A stretch of DNA of 64,000 nucleotides, taken from contig OY829326.1 in the NCBI GenBank assembly GCA_963691655.1, positions 19,394,878 through 19,458,877 of the forward strand, given 5' to 3'. Every line of letters starts with the position of its first letter. The first letter of the stretch is position 1. Below, in pieces: positions 12,403 to 26,113 of the stretch. Position numbers and translations under genes: made by a program. The notes beneath the pieces are model-generated. The model did no database searches. It was not told where the DNA came from and saw only the letters and a program-made list of their open reading frames with translations. This DNA comes from Toxonevra muliebris (Eukaryota; Arthropoda; Insecta; Diptera; Pallopteridae).

Positions 12403-14475
12403 TCTGTTTTAGTATCCAGGAAACTCATTGAAAAAGCAACCACCTGAACTTTTCTCGGTGCAATAAATTTTTAGAGCTTTTTTTCTATATAAGGTTGCAG
12501 TTTATTTTATTAGAAACTCTAAATGAGAGCACGAAAATCTCCTACTCTCATAGTTGGCGGGGCACTGAAATTAGTTACTGCGTCCTTTATTTGAACAAAA
12601 AATAAATTTAAAAAAATCCTTATAGGCGGAAATACCCAAAACCACCAGGTAAAAATTACTTTTTGCTGACAGAAATACACAAAGTAAAACATGAATGTTG
12701 TGTTGAAAAAATTAAAGAAAGTGATTGAATACAAAACTCTATTTAATCTCTTTGGAATAATTACTGTAATTAAAGCACCAAAAATACATTAAAGTTCAAC
12801 ACAGAGTTTTTCCAGCACCCTCCTGAAACTCGTACCTAAACATACAGTATCACGCATAAATATTTATACCAAACAAAATAATTGTAAAGTGGTGTTTGTA
12901 TGTGCGTATGTGGGTGGTGTAAAGAAATCGTTGATTTTGAAAATTAGTTTTTAATCGATTTTATAATTACACGCACCACAACAAAATGACCTTTTGACCA
13001 AAACTAAAATGTAAAAGCATACATACATACAAATAAATATTAGTAATCACTCACACATACTAAATAAACCAAATCTAAAGTAAAACACACAAAACTTAGT
13101 AAATAATTTTAACTTGTGGTCTCTCAATAAATAAATATATACATACATACATACGTATAAAAATAAAAAAAGGGGGTTTGAAATTTTTGTCACCATATGT
13201 GTTTACGCGCATTATACACAAAATAATAATAACACACACACATATGCATTTGTGAATGCCCACAAAGACCTACATATGTATATAAATACACGCATTTATT
13301 GTTAGTGAAAACTTTAATAATTTAACATAATATTATGGATTTTTCCAAAAAACAAAATTTTCTTTCCTTTTTTACAATTTGTATTAATGTATAATATGTG
13401 AGTATGTGTGGGTGTGCGTAAATGTATATGTGCTTGTGCATATTTGTAAGCGTTGGTGTTTTTGTTGCCAGCACATATGCACATTAGTCAAAAAATTGTG
13501 ACAATTTAAATAAATGAGCATGATATCAACCCCAAAAATAAAAATAAAAAAATGGAAAATTATTATTGAAAGCGCACACTAATGACATTTAAAAACGAAC
13601 CGAACAAAAAAAAAAAAAATAATAAAAAAAAAATAAAGCAAAAAAGTCGAAGGTGTTTTATTGTACACCCTTACACACATACGCAGTTATACATTCAGAC
13701 ATACACTTAGAATGAAAATATAATTATGAATGATATTTGTTGGTATGCCAATGATTCGAGTTTTTGAAACACATTCGATTTTTTCTTTTTGGTTTTTAAC
13801 GAAAATTTAATTTAAAAAATATTTATAGAAATTTTATCAGCATATTTTATCTTTACAACTAAATGCGTTTAGTTTTCTACATCAATTCTAGCCCCTGCTC
13901 TCTCACGGAGTACAAACGAACGATTTTTCATTTGTTTGCAGCTTTGGTATCTTATCTATTTACATGTGTGTATGTCGCGCTACCAAAAATTTTCATTGCC
14001 ACACACATACACACATAGCTACGCAGAAGCATACATTAACCTATAAAAGGACTTTGTATTGTGTTATTATTGCTTTAGTTTTTGTTGTTGTTTTGTTTTT
14101 AGGTTTCTTGTTTTTTTTGTTCCTTGCTTTTATTGTGCTTTACAATTTGAATTTTATTATTTTTTGTACTTTTTTTTGTGTTCTGCGTATATGCGCGAGT
14201 GTGTGTGCGTATCTCATAAGCTCTGCTGTTATTTGTTAATAAATTTTATTTTACTTAACTTTTTTTTTTAGAGAAATTTGTATATAGTATAAGTAAAACG
14301 CGCGTGTATGTTTTTTTTTAATCAATGACAGTTAGGTTAGCAGGTGCCATACACACACATATATATGTAGTACATATATGTAAAAAACATATACACTCAT
14401 ATGGGTTTATATGCCGCATTAAATTATGATTGTTAAATTATTATTATTTTTTTTTTTTAGCTTGATTATGAATTT

Positions 14476-14599
14476 TCATTTTATTACTTTATTATGATTA
14501 CCAGGAGGTGGTGGTGGCCCATATATGATAGGTTTGTAACCACCTACATTTTTGATGGTGGTTGATTTAGGTGGCAGTGATGGCATATAATAAAAACTG
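14476..14599 (-). CDS. Possible 3'-terminal coding exon of an unidentified minus-strand gene
   Basis: Directly after a minus-strand acceptor (T-run then AATGTGTAG) an open frame of 40 codons reads SFYYMPSLPPKSTTIKNVGG, then YKPIIYGPPPPPGNHNKVIK and a TGA stop. The Pro-rich, low-redundancy composition is unlike the homopolymer-like translations around it. I do not recognise the protein and found no partner exon nearby, so chance is a real possibility. Confidence 0.2.
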
Positions 14600-17173
14600 C
14601 TACACATTAAAAAAAATATGTATGTATATAAATTAAGTAGTAGTGAGGATGAAAATATTAATAATGCGGCGTAATAATAATGAGTTAAGAATTTTTATCA
14701 TTCATTAATATGTGGAGTGTGTACTGGAAAATAAATTTCAATTAATGAATAAATTCATAATAACAATCTTGTAACAATAGAAAATGTACTGAGTAAAAAA
14801 ATAGACCCTATTGAGAACTTTTCTACTACTTATTGTAGCCTTCATACACTGCAAAACTTGCTTGTGGACATTAAATATGTATGTAGTTTATGGTCTGCGA
14901 GAAGTCACGAAATTTTTAAATTTTATGGTACTGACGTTTCGGATGCGGATATGCTTACAAATAGAGTTGGTAGTGGCAATCCATTTTTATTTTTCCTTCT
15001 TATCCAATAACCATATCAAAGCGATTCACAAGGGTTGATGGGTTCGTTGCTCGAACCAACACTTTTATCCAATAAGCATTTAATATTTATAAGGCTTTTA
15101 ATTTAATGTTTGAATTGGAAATGAGTTCTCTTCTCTATAATGTTGAAATAGAAAACCATGTTTGGAATTCGGATCATTAGTAGTAGGCATAGGGCTACCA
15201 ACGGTAATATTTTGAAGAGAACATATTCTCTTTCCTTGGTCTCTTTTTTGTACTCTCGTTTCTTTAACTTTGGTACCAACAGAACTCTTTTTCATTAAGA
15301 AGAAGTAATATCAAATTAGATACATGATTTGAGGTCAGGCCTAAAAGGAGAAACTCTTAGTTCTTCAGGGTAGTTATTAGGCTCAGGGCCTCTTTTTTTA
15401 AGTGTTTGCTGAGGGCTGTAGTAAAAATTACACAGTCTTACATTCATATTATATATATTTTCCATTTTTACTATGAATTCCGAGGAAAATAGGATCGTAA
15501 AAAGTTATTAAACAGGTAAATGATTTTACTTTATCGTGAAACTATTTTCACTGAAAAATTATTTCCGATTTTATATATGGCCAAAAATGGTTAAATCCTC
15601 CATTTTTATACTAAGAATGTCACAAAATTCTGTGGTTAGACTAAGATTCAGCTTGAAAACTACTGTACTTTGATTCTAGTGCCTCGGGGTATCCAATACT
15701 TTACAAGGACTTACAAAGTGTTTTTTCTCCGAAGAGTTTAGGGTCCTTCATGGTAAACCTATTAGGTAAAATGCAGGCTATCTTCGGAACAGAAGTCCGC
15801 ACCCAAGTTGAATGAATGATGACTTTTTAAAAATGTTCAAATAAATTTTAGGAAGAAAATTTTTCGTCTTAGACAGAATGCTGCCGCTCTTAAGGTAGAG
15901 AATGCATTAAACCCATATCTGTGTGTATATAATATAATCCCTATGAAGTTGGGTTGTGTCTATCACCAAATAACCCCTCATGGATCGGAAAGTATTTGCA
16001 ATGAATTGCAGATAATATTTATTAGCCCCACAGTTGTTCGTTTATACTAGTATCCAGTCTGAGAAGCTTTGAAAACTTCTAACAGTTCTTTTATTGCATG
16101 GTAATTTAGCAAATTTTTAATTTTATTTTCTTTTAAGTCATAGCTTTTATGTACTTACATATGTTGCACATTAAAAAAATAAAAAATAAAAGACACTGAA
16201 AAAAGTTTTCAAAACCCTAAAACCATGAACAATTCCTCAAAATCAAATAAGTAAAAGTAGAGAGTGGGTTAAACAAAGTGTATATGTATACACACAGTTT
16301 CCTTTTAACTACTGCATGTACATAAATGTATGAGTGTGTAGTTTCGAAGTAGAAGAAAAAAAATCTTTTTTTTTCAGCATAACTAACAAAAATTCTATAA
16401 CAATAATTTCTAAAGATTTGACGTATGCATAAAGCTGTCAAATCCATGCATATACACACAACAACCCACATACTCACACACATACATGTACACTTACTCA
16501 TTTCACGGACATTTTCTAATATTAAAAGAAAATTTTTGTTGATGAAAAACTTTTTTTTTGCTGCTCGTATATTTCCGGGACAAATATTGACTTTGTTAAT
16601 TCTATGTATGTATATATGAACATATACATACATATGAAATGTGAAAAAATATAAAGAAAACTGTCAAAGAAAAATGGCATCTTCGACGCATACAAAATAT
16701 AGAAAATATACGTAGTACCATATATTATAAAAACCTCTATAGAACATGATAATATCATACAAATTTTTTTTTTTACGTCATATGTATGCATGAAAAATAT
16801 GTACTCCCCAATATTATTTACAATACATATATAATATTTTTGAGTGCTATGGGGTGCTGAGTGTGTGTGTGTGTGGTGTGTGATGTTTGTATGTGTGTTT
16901 TTGATACTTAAATTGTGAAAGAAGGACATGTCAATAACGCATAAGTTTGCATTTCTTGAGGCAAGTGATATGTGTGGCATCGAAACTACATACACACTAC
17001 ATACACTGGCCCTCTGTATTCACGTATAGATTGACGTAAAAAGTTTTACGTAAAATCTCTCAAAAACACCAAAGGTAGCGTACTTATTTTTATAATATAA
17101 CAATATTAAAGAATACTGTGATTCCTTGCACAATATTTGTACACATAATATATATATATTATTTCATAAACAA

Positions 17174-17204
17174 GAATGTGTGTGAGAGAGAGAGAGAGAG
17201 GAGG
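17174..17204. repeat. (GT)n/(GA)n compound microsatellite
   Basis: GTGTGTGAGAGAGAGAGAGA-type run in otherwise unannotated DNA. Confidence 0.85.
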
Positions 17205-19729
17205 AAGAGAAATACAGGGACGTTTGTGGGCGAAAGAATGGAGACCACCAATAATTTTCAATTTATATGCAATCATCATCCGAAACTCTAAACGACACTC
17301 TACGAAATCTTGTTGAGGACAAAAAAATATCATGTGGAAGCTTCTAGAATTTGTAAAAAGATGCTATGATAATTGAAAAATACTTATGTGCAAACAATTC
17401 TGTTAAACTAAGTACTAATAACAATGATATCCCAAATCAAGAACTGAAATCAGCCAGAAAATATGATACCTGAATAACAAAACATACTGGGAATGCTACA
17501 AATATAGAAATTGAAAAAATTTGAAAAGTTACATCAAATTGAGACAATAATTTTATATGACACATAGATATATTCTGATTAATATAGACCAACTTCCGGT
17601 AACCTTGCCAGCGCATTCCCGAGCTTGAGTCCCACAATCGGCCCTCTAGTTGTTATCAATACAAGACTAATACTGACATTAGATCAAAATTGGTTGACTG
17701 AATTAGAGCAAAGCAAACCAGCTTTATTTTTCCGGGCTTGTGTCAACGGTCGAAGAATAACCACTCGAATATTCGAATATTGCACATAGATCTAAATTTC
17801 ACTTAACTATAATAACAATAACTACACTTTTTATAATTTTTGTGTCTCTTTTGACTTAATTAAATTCTATATGTTGAAATCTATGTATTATTATAAATCA
17901 TACTGAAGGTCAATAATTTTTCTTTAATTCTATTTCAAAAATGATGATTCTGACCAAAATGAAACATTTTCAATTATAGCTCTTTGTTATGGACCTCCTG
18001 AAGTAGTCTGTAAACAATTTATACATAAAAAAATACCTGCTTGAGTTCCTACGCCAATTTCATTTAGAACACCAACCATTTGTTTGGAAACATAATATTC
18101 TAAAAGCATGCCAGTAATCATTCGAACGCTCCTGCCCGCAAATTATTATACTTCTAAATAGAATTGCTATCTCACATAGGAGTTTATTCTAGCGCAACAA
18201 TCAGATTAAAGAATTATGTGTGTGTGTGTGAGTGCGCTCGCAGGGATACAAAATGAAAACAAAAGAAAAAATGGAAAAGGAAAATTTTGTGAAATCAAGT
18301 ACAAAATCTATAGAGTTTTTTAACACACATCAAAAAATTCATACATTCATACATACATATATGAAAATATGAAAAATCTGTGAAGGTGGCAGGGTTCCAG
18401 ATCACCAAAAAATAAAGTCATATATGGTATTGCGTAGTGGTCGTAGTCTTTAGGCTTTGTGTCGCATTATATTTTCAGATTCGCACAGATTATTTTAACT
18501 TCCGCTTTGTTTTTTTTTTTTTTGGCTTTCGTAAGTTTGTTGGTTCGAGAGCTTTAAGTTGGCTTCTATTTCGAAAAATAATAAAATGAAAAGAAAAGTC
18601 TGTAGAATATTTTCAAATTAAAAAGCAAAAGAAATCAAGTTAACCTTCGTATGCTGTTACGTAGTCAAAAGAACGTCTTTAAAATTCAAATGTGTGTGTG
18701 TCTTCCAAATTAGTTTTGTTTATGTCTTTAAAAATTAAACAAAATAAAAATTCTATAAAATAAGAGCATAGAAGTTTAAGGAAAAGAAAACAATTTTATT
18801 CAGATATGCCCAATGTTAGGGCATTGTATATATGTGCAAATATAAACACATTCAATCAAAAACAAAGCATATTTGGGCTAATATAAATTTAAAATAAAAG
18901 TTTTTTTTTTTATTTTTTTTTTAAATTTGTTTTGTTTTAATTATTTTTACTTTTAAGAAAACATACATACACCACAAATTTTGAGTTTAATTTCGTTTTG
19001 AATCAAACAATTATATAATTTATAAATATTTTTTTTTTTTTTTTTGGGGAAATTTTGTAAAATCTTTCACATAACAAATTCATGTAAACTTTTTGTAAGT
19101 TATCCTTTTTTGGATTTGGGTTTTTTTAATAATAATTTTTGCATATGTTTTTCTTTTGCACATGCATAATTTTGATTTTTACTCGTTTTTTTTATTTGTT
19201 TTGCTTAAATTTAAGTATATGTACCTATATATATATATATATATGAATTTTTTGCTTTTATAAATAAAGAAAAATTCAAAATAGGTTTTTTTGTTTTTGT
19301 TTTTACCTTATTACTAATTTTGATTTTGTGTGTTTTTTGGCTCAAATGGAAATCACAAAATAATTTCGCATTTGAGACCTTTTGATTTTTGTTGCTCATT
19401 AAAAAGGTACTTCATGTTATTAAGTTTCTTAAGCATTTTTGTTTGTTCGTTTTCGTTTCGAATTTTGTGTTAGAAATGTTAGTTTTTTGTAAAAAAAAGA
19501 AGATATTTAAAAGAAAAAGTAAAAACATGGTTTTGTGTTTATTTCTCCTACTGTGCAAAATTTACTAGAAACGAAGAGTATAATAATAGAAAGTGCTTCT
19601 AAAGGTTGTGGGAGTAAAATTTATAAGATCAAGGGATTGGTTTTATGAAAATGATTTCGTAAATATTTAGCAAAACAAACCACTACAATTTGGGGTTGTG
19701 AATAGTCTGAAAAAAAAATATATAATAAT

Positions 19730-19909
19730 TTAGTTTAAAAGAGTTGATACTGTCATGCTACGTTTTGTTTTCAATTGACCAAATCCATGCCGTTTATTTG
19801 AGAGTCCTTTGAGTTCAATGAGTGAAAGTAAAATTTTCTCAATACGCTTAACAGAATCATCAATACGCTCATAAAGATTTACTTTTATAATGCCGTTTCT
19901 AAATTCCAT
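19730..19909 (-). CDS. Small open reading frame, 59 codons, coding-looking
   Basis: ATG at 19909, TAA at 19730. The product begins MEFRNGIIKVNLYERIDDSV and continues KRIEKILLSLIELKGL, an amphipathic helix with hydrophobic residues at heptad-like spacing, then a basic tail KRHGFGQLKTKRSMTVSTLL. Codons are mixed and the frame lacks the poly-Phe/Lys runs seen elsewhere in this A+T-rich DNA. An in-frame stop lies two codons before the ATG, and an AG at 19899 could alternatively be an acceptor. No homolog is recognised; it could be a micropeptide, a terminal exon or chance. Confidence 0.22.
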   Translation of the reverse strand: MEFRNGIIKVNLYERIDDSVKRIEKILLSLIELKGLSNKRHGFGQLKTKRSMTVSTLLN

Positions 19910-22660
19910 ACATTAATATTCACAAATTCACCGAAAAGTAGAAAGTAAAAATGCAAATGCAATAAATTTTGTTAGATTTTTCAAAATAAATGTCACAAAA
20001 TTTTATTACATTTTCCATTAAATTTTTACCCTTAAAAATAATGTTCGGATATTACTATAATGATGTAACGCTACAGAAATTTGCATACAATTTACATAAA
20101 AATAAATTGCAAAAATGTCCACAAAAATCAGACTCTAAACAAAAAATTACTTTTCTATAATACAAAATCTAGCATGAAAATCAATATATTTTATTGTTTA
20201 TATACGTCCGCTTTTGGCATATCAATGGAAATACCCGAAACAACCCCTACTGCCTGACACTGCACTGTATCACTCTTCAGTCTAAATGCACATAAATTGC
20301 AATTTTTCATTTTTCACTGATTTTCTTATTTATTTAGTTTTAGTGTTTTTTTTTTTACAAAATAAAAATCACATTTTTAAACATGCAAATATAAAAATTT
20401 CTTTTATTTATTTCTTTTTTTCTCTTTTCGGAATATGGGTTGAAAATGCACCCCTATGCTAGTAAATGTAGACATTTGAGGGTCTCATATTGATAAAAGG
20501 AAGTCAGAGTAAGCTACCACACATGCAACTTAATAAACCTACACAAATAACTGCAATAAAATTGTGGATTAAAATTGCACGAATAAAATTACGTTAGGAA
20601 AAAAAAGAAGAAATATAATAAATTGGCATGAATTCAATAGGAAATCAAAAGCAAAAAAAAAATCGTGTTTTCTTTCTCTATGCCCAAGACAAAAGGTTCT
20701 ACTTTGACATTAATGAACTTTTTACTGTACCCTCGATAGCTATTGCCTCGAGGTAGTGGTGCGTTTGCATGCATCACCAAAAACAAAAAATGTAAAATAC
20801 TAATATCTAAAACAGTAACCGTAATAATTTTCAGGATGTTTCTTTGTTTGTCTCAATGAGAAATAAAAATTTGCGTTACGTGTTAGTATCGAATGTCCTT
20901 GAAGGATATACATACACATGCATACACACAAATTCAACCAAATACTCCTCCATTCATATATTATATTTATATGTTTTTGATATTTGGTTCTGTGTTTTTT
21001 GCATCATCGCAAAATCGATAGAAAGTAGGAAATTTGCATAGCCCTAAAATGTTGCGGCACGTGACAAATAATAATCATTATAGCGTGCTGCTTATAGCTA
21101 TAGCGTTGACAGAGCTGAACGAATAGAGAGGGGGAGGAAAAGGATGTCACCCAAAAATACATTTCTCATAATAACCAAAAAGTAAAAATACATATGTACT
21201 ACCTACTCTCCTAGTCCGTAAATAGTGAAAGCACAAACGCGTTAAAATTGAAAAATCGGACATCGACCCTCGTGCTGGGAACAAAAGAAAGGAGGGCAGG
21301 CGGTATGGTATCATTTAACGTTTAACAACAAAAACGTTTTATTTTAATGACCATTAATGCTAGTTGAAAATCGATGCTGTTCAGCGATTTTAATAATTTC
21401 ACATGCATAGAATTTTTTAATTAGAAATTTTTATTCAATGTTTCTATTCTCTTTCGGAAAGTAACAGATCAAAAGCAGCAGCAGCTGCTTTCTATTTCCT
21501 ACTTTCCATTTTTTGAATAGTTTTTTTTTCCGCTGATTTTTTTTTTTTATGATTTGAATAGAATCATTTGACCGTATATGGGAGTAGTGTCAGGAATGCA
21601 TGCAGCCAAATGCAACGTGGACATTTTGGTTATTTTTTTATTTTTTATAAATGACAGGGGAGATTTTTTAAGTACAGATGCAGTTTTTTTATTTTGTGTT
21701 TTTTTTTTAAATAAATATCGATAATCATGACAGCATTAGCAGCGTGTCGTCATCGTCATCTACTTTTTTTATGCAGTTCCTTGTTTTGTGTTGTTAATTA
21801 TACGCGCTCGTAGGAAATGTTTAATCCGGAAGTGCACGTTTGTCCATTTATGAGGGCCTTAATTTTTTTACATTTAGAATTTAGTTTATTGCAGTTAATC
21901 ATTGGAAATATTAAATAATGCCTCATGTTTCCTTCATTAATTTTGAAACTAAATTTTAATCTAAATTTGTAGGAGTGGAAATCGAATTAGGATGTGAAAA
22001 AACAATTTAAGAATTATTTGGAGATTCCCAGGGCAGTTTTCTAAGTAGTCATGGATTTATCTGAAATATCCAAAAGTAAATATTGTTTTGAACAAAAATG
22101 GGTTTCGATCATTTATTTCTTTCTGTAAATTGAAATTTAGAAATTCTTAATGGATTTAATGAATATTGCTTATTAAAACTGGTTTACGTGAAAGATTAAG
22201 AGGGATCGTTGGTTCGTACTTTCTTCTATGAAAGTATAACTTTAGGCTATAGGTAAGTAATCCAGTAGCGATGAACATCCAACAACAACCGCAAACAAGT
22301 AGAATATCACCAGTAGCGTGGTTGAATTTCATGACAAAGGACATCACATTACAATCCAAAGCAGAGGGTCTTGGCGCTTGAGGACAAGGACAACGAGAAT
22401 AAAGAAGAGCAGGAGTATCGTATATCTACATATATCAATGATCAGATCAAGTCTGATTCTTATTGGCAATCGATTCAAAATGCGGTTGAAATCATCAATT
22501 ACGTTTTTGTTTTTAGCAATCCATTTAAATGAATTCCATTTTTCTATTCATGATCCCTTGTTCTGAAATTTTAATTAATATGAACCTACTTACTTTCAAC
22601 GGTTTTCTTTTAGAGACAGTGACCTTATTTTGGAAAATAATCAAGACAATTTGGAGGTTT

Positions 22661-22856
22661 GTGAAGGGTTTTCCATTAAAGACATAACAATTTTATCTAT
22701 TAATAAAACATAGTATTTTTGGTGGTCCTGTGACCGAAATCGAATTTCCTTTATAAAATTTAATGCTTCCACAATAAATTTGAACTCAATATCTCAAAAA
22801 ATTCTGTGTTTTATTAATAGATAAAATTGTTATGTCCCTAATGGAAAACCCTTCAC
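22661..22856. mobile_element. MITE-like hairpin element with about 54-bp terminal inverted repeats
   Basis: The left arm starting GTGAAGGGTTTTCCATTA is matched by the reverse complement of the right end over about 54 bases with 3-4 mismatches, including a 30-base perfect block (left block from 22681). The central spacer is about 85 bases. Target-site duplications are not clear. Non-coding; the superfamily is not assignable by eye. Confidence 0.75.
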
Positions 22857-25776
22857 TTATCTAATCTGGAAAATTATATCACTTTTTGTATTTAATATAT
22901 ACTTATAAAACACAAATATATGCATCATTGTTGAGACGTTTAATAGTGCGGACTCACCAGATTGGATTTCAGACTAATTTAGCATTCGTAGAAATGCTAT
23001 TCCTCCAATTATCAATAATTCTTTTTTTTTTCTCTCTTCGTTTCTAAATGAAATTACTTTTTTGTCGTGTGCCCGAACTATAAGAGGAAAAAATGAATTT
23101 TGACCAGTACCAATATTTATTTATTGTTGCGTTAAAGTTTGACTGAGTTGTGCTGTTCCGGATTGAGACTAAATTGAGAATGTTCACAAATCAAAAATCA
23201 TCACAAGGAAAAAGTTTAAGAACTTGTTTCATTACTAAGCTCCAAAAAAAATATTAAGGTAATTATTAGAGTAAATTTGGTAATCTAAGAAATAAGATAA
23301 GCTTCAATTGTTTTGATTTATTTTAATCTATTTTGGAATATAAGTCAGCTGGATTCATTTTTTTTTATGAAATCCGTAAATTAATTAATAATAACAAAAG
23401 GCCAATGTATGTATGTGTTTGAAAGAGGGCACAAACATTTCAACCCAATTAATAAGTTTTAAATAGCCACTCACTTTAGATATATTTTTTCAATCTATTT
23501 CTTACTCATTAGAATCTTTTACAATAATATTAATATTTTTGATCACTTTATATTGTAATTTAATTAAATTGTCATTTGTCTACTTTAAAAAGCGTTCATC
23601 CCAAGTAACCAAAGAAAGACCTCTTGGCCTATTATTGACAAATTAAAATTAAAAAAGGAACAAAATGTTACACTTCAAAAAAAAAAAAAAAACATATTAC
23701 ACAATGAGATCAAAAATTAAAAATCAATAAAAATGTCAACTTGAAAGGCGTTAAACCAGCATTTCTCACATTATACACAAGAAAACAAGGCAGAAATTGT
23801 CACCCGTATAAAATTTAACATCTTTAAAAAACATATTGTATTTTTCTATAAATTTAACAAATTTGATTTGACCGTTACAAATTCACACACCAGATGATAA
23901 TGATGATGATGACGATTTTTATCTTTGAGGGTAAATAATAGAACCTTGATACAATTATCTTTAGATTTCAATTTATATGTTAGTATATAAAAAATATCAT
24001 AATATATATTTCATATGTAGGTATGTATGTGTATTTTGAAATCAATAGTGTCAACTTAACGTGGCATATTGTATTGACTGGTATATGGCAGATACATAAA
24101 TACTCGCTCGTATATATTTGCACAGTAGGGAAGCAACACGTTCTTCGTTCTCCACACATTTCGGTGTGTTCTGTTTGTTTTTTATGAGGAGGGTTACTTA
24201 AAAAACAACACAAGATTATTTACGAGTAAATGAAAATGGAAAGAAAAAAGTGTGTAGCACACGCGCCCTTAAGACGATATCAAATTAATAGCAATATTCG
24301 CGTATAATTGGAAGTGTGTTCGAAGTTCTATAAAGATATGATGTATAAACTTAACCCTCCGTCCTTACTTAAGAAAGAAGAAAAAACACAAATTCAATAA
24401 TGGGGAAAAGTCAATAATAATAATAGTAATAATAACAATTCATAAAAGAAAAAAAAAAAGGTTGTTAATAAAAACCAAACAATAAATTTGTATTTAGTCG
24501 CATTTTGAAAGCTGAAAATTAAAAATGAATGAAAGAAAACTAAGCCAAATAAAAACACAATAGAAAGAAATGAAACTTTTTTTTTAAATTAACAAATAAA
24601 TTTATTATTATTAATATTAAAATAATTTTACAATATTAGTATTATAAATGTAATTTAAAACTAAAAAAGCTAAGGAAAATAGTTTTTTTTTTGTTTTGTT
24701 TTGTAATTAAATATTTATATGTAAAGTGAAGTTTCAGTGTAGCAATTGCTAAAAGGCACACAGCTTTTTTAAAAACTAATTGTTTAAAAAATCAAAAATA
24801 GCAATCGCTGCACAGTTTTAAAATAAATTTTATTTTTTGTTTTGTTTGTATAATTATTCATTTTTTGAGGTTGTCTAAAAACGTAGAATTATTTTATTTT
24901 TATGCACACATATCGTGGAAAACACCTTAATCACTAAATAATAATATACAATGATATGCAGACATAAAAATAAAATAACTTGATTTTTTTTTTCCATATA
25001 GTTTTCGGATTTTAGTGTTGCTATTAGTAGCGCACGCTTGAAGCTTAATTGCCGCTAAAAATACCATCACTTTTTGACTAGATTTTGTTTTTTTGGTGTA
25101 TTTGTTGGAATGTCACATGATATTGAATGACAAGAATTTAAACTACAACTTCAATACCTGAATTATGAATATAATTCATATTTATTTTTGAAAACCGCTT
25201 TAGGTTAAATGTTTGGAGTTTTGAGAACTTCTTTGAATTCTATATTATCTTCAGTTTCTTTCAATTAAATATTCGAAACAATGAGGATTACACATAGAGA
25301 ATTTAATTCATACTTAAGATTAGCGAAGGCTTAACTCTGATGATACTAATCTTTGTGAAAGGGAATTGCTGAATATTGAATAAACTATGCGTTCTGGATT
25401 ATATTTGGTTTTTAATAATTTAAACTAGAATTAAAACAAACTGTTGAATATAATTCAGACTTGTTTTTTGAACAATCTTAAATTTGGTATTTGAAGTTAG
25501 AAACTAATATGAGTTTTGGGGTTTATTCTGTTTTATTCCATTTGCAATGCGAAATAATAAATAAAGTTTAATTCTGAATATTTTGAACTTTTGAATTTTT
25601 ATTTTATAGAACTCGCGTAAATCATTCATATTGTTTTCCGGAAAGGTTTTTAGTTCAATGTGGTAAACGGAATGTAAATATTAAAAACAAGTGTGAGCTG
25701 CAATTCCTTTTTCGTGTCTCCAATTACTTTTTCCTTATTTACCAATTGTTATCTCCTTAACTTTGCAATCTCTATA

Positions 25777-26113
25777 GCGGACCTTACACGGTCAGTGATA
25801 GTGACAGTATTTTCAAGTACTGATAGCATTAATGATCGTGTAAGGCAAAATATCTCATCATTACTTGGAATGAGGGAAATATTGAAATATCTTTTTGTCC
25901 GTATTTGTGGTAATGCCATTATTACTGTCTGTGTTAAGTCTAACATTATCATTGGCAAAATTTAGCAACAAAAAGTGCATTTACAAACAGAAACTAGTTG
26001 TTTGCGACTGTCAAAATGTGAGAGAATAATTTTATTTTGAAAAATAATGAAGCTGCCATCATTAATAATGACATTACTAGTAATGTCAGTATTACTGACC
26101 GTGTAAGGTCGGC
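25777..26113. mobile_element. MITE-like element with GACCTTACACGGTCAGT inverted termini
   Basis: The left end GCGGACCTTACACGGTCAGT (25777-25796) and the reverse complement of the right end GCCGACCTTACACGGTCAGT differ at one of 20 bases. A third, internal copy of the GTGTAAGG core lies near 25835, and the right side carries a further local palindrome (ATTACTAGTAAT). Length is 337 bp. Flanking TTA/ATA trinucleotides do not give a clear target duplication. No transposase is encoded. Confidence 0.75.

Larger units (their letters stand above)
5600..14475. other. Non-coding stretch, possibly intronic
   Basis: A+T rich with many ACAT, CA and poly-A/T runs; open frames are short and low-complexity. 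Only the perfect hairpin at 12364-12402 stands out. Confidence 0.7.
14600..22660. other. Non-coding stretch with one small coding-looking frame
   Basis: Simple-sequence DNA with a compound GT/GA repeat near 17.2 kb, long T-runs around 18.5-19.1 kb, and the small frame at 19730-19909. A minus-strand frame at 22156-22425 contains a hydrophobic stretch but no recognisable domain. Confidence 0.65.

Noticed and set aside
15035..15065. GGTTCGAG-type B-box-like sequence considered as a tRNA gene
   Set aside because: No A box at the proper distance and no cloverleaf; it is only a short palindrome.
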